Assembly: GCF_000237925.1 (NCBI RefSeq)
Contig: NW_017386039.1
Span: forward strand, 372,001-436,000
Reading direction: 5' to 3'
DNA: 64,000 bases
DNA from: Schistosoma mansoni
Taxonomy: Eukaryota > Platyhelminthes > Trematoda > Strigeidida > Schistosomatidae
In this document: one piece after another, positions 24,101 through 37,400 of the stretch
Layout: each line of letters opens with the position of its first letter
Position numbering within the stretch: the first letter of the stretch is position 1
Notes under the pieces: generated by a model
What the model saw: only the letters and a program-made list of their open reading frames with translations
The model's database searches: none
Told to the model about the DNA's origin: nothing
Position numbers and translations under genes: made by a program

Positions 24101-27100
24101 GTACCGCATAATGCCTATCACCATAACTTTGGTTTGTGACATTATCTAGCTTTACTTGTTGATTACCAGTCGATGGAATATTGATATATCGGATTAGGTT
24201 TTATTCGTAATTGTTTCTATTTTATGCTCAGTGAATTTGCACGTTTAATTTTAGTAACTGTACTATTTATTTATTTATTTGAACACATAAATATTGGTAC
24301 AAAGGGACACCAGATACATATGTGCCATATAATAACGACTAGAATATGAAGAGATAAAGAATATAAGGTGCGTATAAGAAAAAGGGAAACAACGACGATC
24401 AGAAATTAGTGTATGATAGTGAAATAATAATAATAATAATGGGAGGGGCAGTTCAGTTCGCAAATATACAACCAGAAAAATTTCTTCCAGTTAAAGAAGT
24501 TGCAACCAACAATTTTTTTTGAAGAAAGTAAAAGAAATTTACGGCAGGATCGCCACCGACTTATATGACCTTGGCCCTGTCCAAAACCAATGACGCGTTA
24601 ACAAGTACGAGCAGACTATATTCCACTCGGAGTCCTTATCGGTTCTTTTCCTATGCTATTTATTTATTTATTTGAACACATAAATATTTGTCCAAAGGGG
24701 CACCACATAAATATACACCACACAATAACAATGAGGTTGTGAAGAGTTAAACAATGTAAAGTGCGTCCAAATTTAATCTGCGTATCTTTCTGTAAGTGTC
24801 TAGATAATGGTTTAAGCTCTCACGCATTACATGCCGCAAACATTATTGCATGCGTAGTTATGTTTCATTACTAGATTATATTTGCATCAATTTTCTTCGT
24901 AATTTATCCGCTATTTGGTTTACTAGCAAACAAGCTTACTGACCGTCAGGAAGAAGCACAATGTAACTCAGAAATTTAGTTCAGTTAGCAGATATACAAC
25001 CAGAAAGAATTCTTCCAGTTAAAGAAGTTACAACCGTTTTTTATGAAGAAAGTAAAAGAAATTTACAGCACGATCGCCACTGGCTTCTACTCTGAGTCAT
25101 ATCTGATAACGTCTCCAGGCATTGTGTTGCACCATCTCTAGGACCCCGACGAGGGAGTTGTGAAGAATCAACAGAAACTAGTCCTGAACAGCCTTCTTTG
25201 ATACCACGACACCATGTCATACACTGAACACCTCTCCGCTTTTTCCAACCAGTCCCAGAGTCGACAAATAGTGCACGATGTGGAGTTCTCTGGGATGGCA
25301 CTCGTAAGACATGTCCAAGCCACCGAAGTCGATGTTTCAATTTGGTGACACCAATTGGATTATCGTCTCTGAGCCCGAACACACGATGCCGAACCTCTGC
25401 ATTACCAACATGGTGTTGCCACTTGATGTCAGCAATCCTTCGGAGACAACGATGATCAAAAACAGAGAGTTGTTTAACATCCTCAACTCGGAGAGGCGAT
25501 GTTCCACAAGCGTAGAGTAAAACTGCTCTCACCGACGTGTTGTAGATCCGACCTTTTACAGCCAGACTGACATCACAAAGGCACCAAAGATGGCCCAGAT
25601 CGGCATTAGCCGCTCTGACTTTCATTTTACGTGAATCGATCTCATCATTCTCGCCACCACCAGCACTTGTACAGCTACCTAGATACACGAACTTCTTGAC
25701 TACTTCTATCTGCTCACTAGCCAGAGTGAGTGCAGGGTCAAAGTCCTGCCAGTCTTGTAAAATTACTTTGTACTTCGGAGGTGCCAAGTATATACCGTAC
25801 CTACGGACACTGATCGCCAACTGATTAAGTGTGGATTGCATGGCTTGAGTATTACCGCACAGTAAGACAATATCATCCGCATACTCAAGGTCGAGAAGTC
25901 TTTCTCCAGGCAACATACCCATACCACAATTATCTACATTCATCGGAGCTGTTTCCAGAACGTCATCGATAGCAAAGTTGAGGAGGAATGGTGAGATTAG
26001 ACAACCCTGTCTAACCCCACTGCTTGAATGGAACAATGGAGAGGTGTTTGTATATAGGGCCTTTAAGATGTTGATAAACTTCAGGAACACCCTTCTTCAA
26101 TAGACAATCTCAGAGAACAGTCCTGTCCAACGAATCGAAGGTAGCCCTGATGTCAAGAAACACTACGATTTTTGGCCTGTGATAAGTATTACGGTGTTCT
26201 AACACTTGGTGGAGGGTGAAGATATGATCAATGCATCGTCGACCAGAACAAAAACCAGGCTGCTCCTCGCGAGTCAATCTTTCTCAGGTTTTAAACAACC
26301 TACGAAGAATGACAGAAGCCAATAGTTCGAACGCAATCGGAAGTAGACTTATCCCCCGATAGTTGTTACAGACATGAAATGAATTCTTTTTAAAGATAGG
26401 GACAACTATTGACTCATACCATGATGTTGGAACACTCTTTAATTGTCGGACCTTTGTAAACCACTCAGTCAATTCCTTAATCAAAAAGTCACTACCATCT
26501 TTAAAAAGGGCTGGAGGTAAGTCATATGGCCCCGGTGGTTTGTAGGGTTTCAAGAGTTGGAGTTCCTTGTGGACTTCCGCTTCATTTGGTGAACCAATCG
26601 TCACCGGCCATGGAGTGCAGGACAGTTTGATCGATGTAGCCGGAGCAGCAGGTCAGTTGAACTGCCCTTCAAAGAATTCTGCCTATCGTCCAAGACGTCA
26701 ATACATGTTAGTGATTGGCATCCCGTCATCCTCACAGAATGTTTCGCTCACACCAGACTTCTTGTTGCCAGTGGCTCGGATGAGTTGGAAAAGCTTCTGG
26801 TAGTTACCAGATGCAGCTGCTGCTTCCAACTCATTGGCCGGTCTTTAAGCAAGCTTTGCCCAATTTCGTTGCGTAACAGCCTTCGTTTGTGGTCAAACTC
26901 ACGGTCACCCGGAGTAGACCGACGGGCTTCGATGAGTTGTAAGGAGCCTGAGAAAACCCAGTGCTTATAAGTGGGACATTTGGCGAAGCCGCAAGCGGCT
27001 TTACTCGCTATTTTGCGTCATGCAGTTACAACCAATGCTCATCCATACTTTACGGCGGGATGGTAGCCAGCCTAAAAACTAGCTCGGTTCGATACTTGAT

Positions 27101-30100
27101 TGCAACAGAAATTGCAACTAAATTGCTGACAACAACCCGTTGATGACGATCAATTTGTTGACCACTGAAAAGTAAGGTAAGATTGGCGCAGACCAGGACA
27201 TGATCAGAGTCCAGACAGCTACTTCAAAATGCGTGGGAGTCTTGTACACAATCATGTTATCAATCTGAGTCCAGGCTTGAGATCCAGAGGGAGTTCGTCA
27301 GGTAGCTATAGTTGTATGCACGTGGTCATGTGAAAGCGTTTTGAGAGAGAGAGAGCAGACTCTCCACACTCTCGGTCGTACCAGGGCATTTCTGTACTAT
27401 TAACTCTGAGTTAATATTTCAGAAATAGAAATAGCCGCTTTGTACTTTTTTTACTCACAGTTTTCCTTCAGAGTAATTCATCAGGCAAATTAAACGCTAC
27501 AATTGACGCGTTTGTCATTAGGAGAATTTAAACCTACTTGTACCTGTGTTTAAGTCTGAATATTACTAAGGATTCACTTATCACTTATTTGCTTGAGATT
27601 TTCTACCGTAATTTTAACTAGGTGTTTGCATAAAACTTCGGTTGATTTGTAGTGACCAGTTATAAAACCCTAACTTACCACAAGATTCAACTTTTCATAT
27701 GACGTATATAATAGAAACTACTTGAATCTTTATGCATCTAATTTTTTTCATGCTTTTCTGCGTCAGTTGTTTGGTTTTATTAAAGCGTTGTGGAAAGATA
27801 AAGTGTTTTCATTCTGATAGTCAAATCGACTTCGTCAACTTTCCTATTCGCTTATTAGGCTCAAAACAAAAAAATGGAAATCATTCGCTCGCTTCTAGTG
27901 GCTTGTCGAGAATCTGAAACGAAATATATTATACGCAGTTTATCAGGAAAATTGCGTATTGGCTTAGCTGAACAAACTGTGCTTACAGCTCTTGGTCAGG
28001 CTGTAGCTATGACGCCATTCCATTTTAAAGTTAGTGATAAAAGCACGCGAATAATTAATGCTTCTAATGGTATGTCTAGTGAGCAGTGGAAAGTTACAAT
28101 GGATATTGCGGTTGCGAATGTTAAAAGGGCGTATTGGTAGGTTATTTATTAAGTATCTTTCACTTTATTTGGCATCCTGATTTTACAACCAGGTACCGGT
28201 TGATTATCTCACTTCTTAAATAAACTCTGGTTATCTGTGACTCATTGTAGTAGGGTTTGAACCTTATCCTTAATGTAAATTTCTTTATATTGTGTTGACA
28301 CAGAGTGTTATGACAAATGTTCTGTAGTTGCGATCGACAGAGAGACATTATTAACACAGAACCTTGATCTGATGTGTATTGTCACAGATTACCATACCTG
28401 ATCAGCACGATAAGACTTAAATGACAAAAGTAATCGACATAATGTAGTAGCAATGATAAAAGGAAAGACTAAGCCTTGGGAATATGATTTGAAAAGACAA
28501 AATGGTAAGGTATGTTTGAAGGGGTACTGGGATTCAAGATTGAGAAACTAAAGGATAAGTATATCTAGGCGATCGTGAACGATTCTAAGCCATGTCATCC
28601 AGTCTCCAATGACTGACCGCAGTTATCGAGTGGACCTCAACTGGGTGGTCTGTTTCTACCGAAATGACTCAGTCCAATTTTTAATGACTTCATGAACTAG
28701 TAACACACCTTGGTTTGACCACCCCTAGCTTCTCATCTATTTCTACACTAGCAAACATCGCTCGTCGAGGTATGGGGTGATTGGGTGTAAATAACATTGT
28801 TCTAACTACCCCAGCTGATGAAGACCCACTACCTCGTCAACCAATTTGCCATCATTTCCAACCTCCCTATGCAGTTATGAATACATGATTTGGAATTTGT
28901 TTCTATATATGTTCAAAATCCATGAAATAAACATTATCAATATGATGAATTGTCTATCCATACGTATTTTTGTGTATTTTCTTTAAAAATCAACAAGACG
29001 TGAACGGGAATTAACTTAACTACCATCAACTGACTAGTGAATGTCAACATCAAAATTCGAATGAAACTTGAGATTTCTTGATACTAGCCAGGAGCATTAT
29101 TAACCATAAAAGCTTCATTCTCTTTGGATTGAATGAATCTAGGTTCCAATAGACGTTTCTGTTCAAATTCCCTCAGTCGGATTCAGAAATATTACTAACT
29201 ATATGATTTCCTTTATTTCGCTTATTTCTCATCTCATCTAGCGTTTGTCCAGACTACAGCCGTCTTATAAAAGCTCTTTTAACAAAAAGTCATGAGTCCC
29301 TGGATCAAATTTGCACAATCACTCCAGGTATTCCTCTAAAACCAATGTTAGCTTCTCCTACACATGGAATATATGAAATTTTAAAGAGGTTTGAAGAATG
29401 TGATTTCACTTGTGAATATAAATATGATGGTGAAAGGGCTCAAGTATGTTGATACCGTGAAATAAAAATAAGTTTTTCCCCTTACAAAAGTTAACTTACC
29501 TATTTGTGCCATTATTCACGTTGGAAAGTATTGGTTAAAGAGGTGTCGGTATACTGGTGTAAAATAACAAAATTAGTTTTATATAATAATTTATTGACAT
29601 TACAGAATACACTATCTGTGCAGTCCACATTAACAGATATGTATTACTACGTGTTTAAGTCAGTCGATTTCATGGTTGTTACACTGAGATGAAAATATAG
29701 TTCAATTCGTGTTCATATTGCTTGCAGTTCCACAGATGAAGGGGCAATTTTGAAACGAATTTATACTGTGCACTATATTTACACTGTGTACACAGTTTCA
29801 TTATCAAAACACTGATTGTTTTAGTTAGTAATGGTCCATCCCCATTTATTTCCTCCAGAAAATATCGAGTGATTTTCCCTGACTTTTTTGAATTATGTGA
29901 AAGGGAACTACATCAGGGTCGTCACTAACTTCTATTGTAAACCATGTGTGATCACGTTTCATGACACTAAGTTTAGCGATCTTTAGGACTCTCCATTCGA
30001 GGGATTGTGATGAACCAACCAATGCCACTTGTGAATAGTTTCCTGCCTCGTGTCACAAACTGACCACCTTTTCGCTTTTTCGACTCAGAACCGGAAAATA

Positions 30101-31377
30101 ATTCACTAAATAAAAGTTACTAGGGTGGTATTAGTAAAATATTCAAAACACTAAAACCATTGTTTCAATATGATAAGGCTAATTGCGCTTTCTTCACTAT
30201 GCCTGGTCAAGTCACCTGAGTCTGGTGGCTTGCGGCGCCATAGTAGTCGGATTTCCTTGCGGACCTCCATGTTAATAGGTAGATTTGCGCTCACCACCCA
30301 TCGAAATTTTTAGGGTGATAAGCTGTACTGTTCCTTGTGAAACTGTTTATCGTCCAGAACATATTTAAAAATTATTACTTGCCATTCCATCAGCTTGACA
30401 GACTGTTTTATTCACACCAGACTTCTCGATACCAGTGTTTTAATTGAGTTGAATTAGCTTCCAGCAGCTGCTGTTTCCAACTCGATATCACTGTCTGACT
30501 ATCAGGTTTCTCAGTCGTCACCCGAAATTCCTTCTCACAGGAATTCATATGTAACTTCATACTCGCGGTTCATCGGACTAAATTAGCGTGCGTGAAGTGG
30601 TTGTAAAGAGCTTTCAGATACCCAGTGCTTATAAACTGGACGTTCTGCGAAGCTACTGGCTACATGACCTGCCATTTTGACGGCTTTACGCAGACACAAT
30701 CAACGCTCATGTACGTTTTTGTGGACTGGTAGCTAACAGCACATAAACAACATTTGATAAGGATCCAATCAATTACTTCTGCCTCTGCTCTGATGCTTAG
30801 TGCATAATCTCTGCCAGCCGAACCAGACGATGTCACAGTCTCCGAAAAATCACACGTAAAACAGGCTTGTCGGATCGAGAGATACAGTGCAAATATCCGG
30901 AACTTTGACAGGGTTTTGAATAAGGCAAGCATCGGTGATTGATTGTTGTCCAGTATCCACAACTTACATGAATATATACTGGACTTTATGTCTTCCTCTT
31001 CCAAACCAGGTCTTTTTATGTAAAAGATTTATCAAAACAGTAGTGTAGTTATGATTTTCTTCTGCTACTGTCCAATAACTGTGAGCTTAATAAACGCAGT
31101 TAATACATATGCTAAAAAGTGATTGTTTATAAGATATTCTCACGACTATAAAACTTGTGTAGTTATATAGATGAAATATAAGACCATAGGACATCATGAA
31201 TAATAAATCATAATGTATGCATAGCTAAGACTTTATGGTACAAAACTGAGTAACAGGTTTGTGATTAGTTCGCTGTAATTTATGGACGGCAAAATATATA
31301 ACAGCAGCTGATGAATCAAAGAATGTTATAATCAAAACAGTCTAAAAATAATATTAACCCGATCGCATGATAAATAC

Positions 31378-31436
<59 letters not shown>

Positions 31437-34400
31437 CTAGAATCTTCTCTAATTCTAACAGTTCATGTTTATCGTCAATCTAAAATTCCGACTTTTAAAA
31501 ATTTATTTCAGATTCATATTCTCCCTTCAGGTGCAAGTCACGTGTATTCACGTAATCAAGAAGATAATACCACAAAATATCCTGATATCGTAAATAATCT
31601 GATGTCTAGGGTTCTGCCAGAGTCTAAACTAACGCCTCATGCAATTGAGCTACTCAGTGAAATTGTTAAAGATAATAAAATACAAGTTCAATCAAATGGT
31701 ATAGTTGGAAACAAACTGGAGAGTTGTATCATTGACTCGGAAGTTGTAGCTTGGGATCGTTTAGCTGGACATATTTTACCATTCCAAGTCCTATCAACGC
31801 GAAAGCGTAAAGTAAGCAAAACTCAGTAAATATTTTTAATTACTTTTCATCAGTTTATTATTTCCACCGTATAAGTATGAAAAATTAGTGTGTATGCTCA
31901 CTCTTTTATGAGTAGCCGAATACCTAACTCAGTATATCTTTATGAAATCTTGTCAGTCTAAGTAAAAGATCATCTTCGTTACAATTTCTCTTCTTACGAC
32001 CCGGCTACTCTAATTGCTTAGTATTCCTAGACACCACTTCACTCGACAAGTCCCCAAATCAGAACACGGTTGCACAGGAACGTAATTATATTCCAAATGA
32101 ATGTGTTCTTCGGAATATGATTTTCATATTCGCTATACGCGTGTCACTGTATATATAGACTTTTGTATGTTATCATTCAAGTAAATAACTACTATGTTAT
32201 GTTTCTTTGTTCCCTGAAGAAATTCGATAGCTTTTGTGTCTTTTTAGGAGTAGGGTAATCTCGGGGAAGACTTATGTAGGTAGTTATTCACGATTTCACC
32301 TTTTTGTCTCTGTCGAAAAAGCACGTAAGTTATTGTCGGCCAAGATTTATCTATATAAACTCATCTACACTAGGTGTGCGGTTTCCAGACAATAATCTAT
32401 CGCGAGCCACAGAAATTCCAGTCCTGGCTCAAATTAATTGCTTTAATGAAGTAGTTGGCTTTAGAAATACACCATGTGTACCAAAGAATAAATATTTTCG
32501 GTAGTATGGATAGTTCCGCAGTGATACGAAACTCATTCGAATGAAACGTCCATATACAGTTAAGAATATATTCTTTGCGTCTGATTTCTGATATGTAAAC
32601 GTTTGAGATACTATTGAGTTATAAAACTAACTTCCAATGTCTTTGACAATCGAGGCGTAATCGGATTACAAGATGGGTGGATTATAAAAGCACAATCAAG
32701 AGTCCCTATGTTTATTGTATGCACAATTTCAAGATGTTAATGTTTAGAATTCAATTGGCTAGTCTATCCGTTTATAGGCTTTTTTAAGGACTGATCCGAT
32801 GCTACCTATATTTTCATATTGATTATAATTTTTATAGTCACTCGGTGTTAGAAATAGGATAAAGCATCTGTGTTGTTTTAATTTAACTGAATATTAATAA
32901 TTTCATGTTGCCAACAAGAAATTAACGATTTTAGACATAATATTTTCCTTTTTACCTTATTTTTATAGGATGTCGATGAATCTACACTGAAAGTACAAAT
33001 ATGCATTTATGTATTTGATATACTGTTTATAAATGGTATATCTTTAATTGAACAACCGTTACGCATACGTCGAGAGATACTTAGGTAAGTCTGCACTTAT
33101 TTTATCGTCTACAGTGCACAAATATTTAATCTTGAGGTTGTCAATTCCTTTTTATTATCGCATCGCTTTTCATACACCGTCATTTTGATCTAGATTTAAT
33201 CAGCTTAAATTCAGACACACATAAAGCGGTAATTTTGGCCTGTCCTTGATTTTGGTTTTCTTTTAAAAAGCTAAAACAATTTATCTTTTGAACAAAATAC
33301 ATTTAGCGTAAGCGCCATTAAGTAGCTGGAACATTATAGAGGTTTATTATAAATCCGTGGATCTAGATTAGTCATTGGCTAATGATTTTCATTCTAATAC
33401 TATATCATTCATAATATGTAATGTTCTATACTTGACTGTTGTCGCACAGTAAAGTGCCACTAAAAAATAACCTAATGGTTTTTTCTAGTGTACACAAATT
33501 GAGTTTCGCCTAATATAACATGATAACTGATAAGTCTTCTTCCTGAACTTTCGATTCCATTTCCCAGCCGCTTCTAATTGCCTGGGGCTGAATCTATACG
33601 GCAACTTAAACACAAGAGAAAAAGTGCTAATTTTAAAACCAAAGATTAGTGATAAGGATTTATCAAACTCCCAAAATAAATCGAAAGGATTTATGAATGC
33701 ACCACTTTTTAGATGATTTATTTATAGTAAGATTAACAGACAGCTTTGTATAAATTAAACTGAGTTGTATTCAACGATAATAATTCAGTAACTTACTGTA
33801 TGGACACATGTATATATCATATCATGCAATTAAGCATCTGTAATCCTTCTTGAGATGTGATGAATACATTTCACATACGATTGGAAAAAAAATCAATTTG
33901 AGTTATTACTCGCCATATTTTGGTGTACGCTACTTATGTTGACAGATAAAAGTAGTATTTAGCACCAATTGGAAGTGCAATGCATGCCAGCAGAAGATTG
34001 AATTGAAGTGAACAGAAAGGGAAACAAAGCAATTGTAAGAACAACGGAGTTGAAAGAATCATGAAGCACACAAAGGATAACTGATTGAAGATTTACAAAT
34101 TATGTAATTGATGTGTGGTTTTCATATTTTACGAAAGCACTCTGTAATTTTGCATCATACAAAAGATTGGCCTTTCCTACCTAAATGTACCTTCACTACA
34201 ATATTGATAATTAATAACACCTTTTCAAAAAGTAATAATTCCATTGATTTAATGTTCTTTTCTGCTGTGAAGACGAAATGTTGAAATAAAGACTTATGTT
34301 TTGCATTATTTTTCATTGTTTACTTGGGAAAAGTACAATAAATGGTAGATTCAGTAAAGTTATATTAGCATGTTGAGTATTTTCTCCAACTATCTTTTTT

Positions 34401-37400
34401 TAATTTAGAGAAGTATTTCCGCGCATTTCTGGAGAGTTCATGATGGCAACCTCTCTTGATTCATCTGATACAGATGAGATCGCGACTTTTCTTGACGAAG
34501 CAATCAAAGGTAAATCATTTTCTCTGTTTAACAAATCTAACAATTTCTAAACTAGAAATCACAAAAATCTTCATAGGACATTCTATATAAATATATAATT
34601 AATAACTTATTATTTTCAAGCTGTTCACATTTACCTGGAATTTATTAGCTAACAATTCGGTAACCTCCCTGGTTCTTACGTGAAACCACTCGACATAATT
34701 ACCTTTCAACTTTTATACCAACTAGTCAATACGTAATTATATCTGTCAGTATAATATCCGAAGCACCTTTGATTCGTTATCACCTCCAGTAGTTATCTCA
34801 TAGAGAACGACTCAAAATATTATCTTTCGGTTGTTTTATTTGAACTCGTAAAGTTATGGCTCATTTGTTTCGGCATTGTATCGGTTTATTTCTCCCTTTA
34901 TATGTCCAAGTTTATGGAGTCGGATAATTTAGACCTTTGTTCAACAGTCATCGCACGTAACGTAAACTTTACTGGGTCAGTTTACTCTATGCAGTCGGTT
35001 AGAAGATAAATATGTATAAATAAGTGGCAGCAGTTTTATCTATCACGTAAGATCAACAACACATTCACATACATCTCATAAAGTACACATTTGATGAAAA
35101 ACTACAACAAAATCGTCATTTAAAGCATTTGTTTAAAATATGTGCCAAATAAATTAAAATTGATTGCCGTATTTATATTCATCTAGGTAACTGTGAAGGT
35201 TTAATGATAAAAACACTAGATCGTAATTCTACCTACGAAATCGCAAAACGATCCCATAGCTGGTTAAAATTGAAAAAAGACTATTTAGAAGGTGTTGGTG
35301 ATACATTGGATTTGGTGGTAATAGGTGGATTTTATGGAACTGGTAAACGTGCTGGTCGTTACGGTGGTTACTTACTGGCATGCTATGATCCAGATACAGA
35401 AGAATACCAGACAATATGCAAAGTAGGTGATCTATTATATTATTCTGTTCTGAGTCATGTATGGGAGATTTCTAACCTACTAAGTTGCACCATCCTCGGG
35501 ATATGAGTTCCATGGTTAATAAATGGCTCACTCTCGATTGTTTCTTCCACAGATTGGTACAGGAATGAAGGATGATGAATTGGCTTCATTTTCGGAGTTT
35601 TTCAAAAACCATGCAACTGACAAAGCAAAACCTTATTATCAATACACAATAAGTTTAATTCCAGATCAATGGTTTGAGCCTGTTCAAGTTTGGGAAGTGA
35701 AGGCAGCCGATTTGAGTATATCACCTGGACACAAAGCCGCTGCTGGTTTAGTAAGTCCTTTCCATAGTTCACAGGTATTGTTAAATGAAAAAGGATATAC
35801 TTGTGAGACTATCTTTATCCTAGTTAAAAAGTCACTACGTGTCACAGTTTCATACTTAAGACCATCGAGTTGAGTAGTGATGTGATGAACCAATAAGCTT
35901 TACAGTAGTATCTTCTCTATCAGTAAATTTGTTTTTCGAATTAAGTCATCTTTAAACTATATAGCATTGAACAACCACTTGGTGTTTGTTATCAGTTTTT
36001 GGTTATCTCCAAATATCAGGAGCCAATATTATTCCAGCAAATACTAACTAAATTAAGGATCGTTAACGGTCCTACTTAGTCCGTGTATTTGACAGGGAGT
36101 CCATAAAACTGTTGTAAATCGAAATATCTAGTATTACAAGCTCTACAGATTGGTGACATGCTATTTAAAAACAAATTTGCACTAAGAATGCAGATAAAAG
36201 TGATGTCTGCAGTTACGGTTTATTTGTTGATTTACTTTAGAGATTTAACAAAAAGACATGCAGGTTGAATTATGCCTAGTGCATTGGACTTGTTGCGTAA
36301 TATCACTAGATTCTACAAAGACGCGGATGTCCATTGTTTATTTAGTTACTATTGTGGACCGCGATGTGGCTACTCAAAATTCTACCGATTGACCAACTCC
36401 AGGTGTCCAGTACGACCTCGGTACTGTTCCCAAATCTCCAAAATATCAAAACACAACCGTTAAATGGGAATTGTTTATGGGTTCAGAAGGAGAAGAATGA
36501 ATATATTTTACAGACAATGCATATTTATACAGTTAGGACGACCGTGAATATTAACCAATAGGGAACGGCATGTGAAAAGTTTGAAAACATACCATTTAAC
36601 GTTTAAGATAAAATTAAACTCAACATAATTTTTGAGATATTTTTATGAATATCCTAATAGTTAATCAGTAGCCGTATTGAAGCATACTTAGCATTCAAAG
36701 TTTATCCACATGGCTATTAACGTGTATACTCATATTTGGAATTAGGTGTAGTTAAATCGATCTTAGTCTTTATGCAAATAACAATAATAACTTGATATTC
36801 TAAGGACCAAATGGAAGCTTATGTATTTTCAGGAAATAGTGTTAAAAAATCTACTTCGCATTAACATCACCGATTCTCCTTAACAACATTTTACGAACTG
36901 TAAGAGTTATGTCCACTTTCACAATCAACTATTTATCTTACTAAAGATTTAACTGTCTAAGGAATATATATGATCATAATCTATGTTTTTCAACAAAAGA
37001 GCCTATTCCCATGTTATCCTAATACAAGGTATAACATAGATTCCGTGCCATGTATCTGTAAAATGGTTTTGTGAGTTTTTTTTCAACTACATATAATCAG
37101 TGTATATACTATCTGTTCGAAGTGATGAGCCTAAATAAGTTGTTTGATGTACACATTCTTCAGGCGGATCCACAAAAAGGCATTTCACTGAGATTTCCGA
37201 GATTCGTTCGGATTCGAGATGACAAAAAGCCCGAAGACGCAACAACAGCCCAACAAGTAATTTTTATTTTCTTAACTAGTCTTCTTTTTGGGTTTTTAAA
37301 GTAAATGACACGGTGATAGTATTTTAGTGTCATACAAATAATAACCTGTTTACCAACTTTTATTGCATTCCTGACGAGTCAACAATGCAATCAAAATATG

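Noticed and set aside
25311-25520. 69-codon plus-strand frame, identical to the minus-strand frame at 55429-55220
   Set aside because: Antisense shadow of the LINE RT C-terminal region; identical only because the LINE copies are identical.
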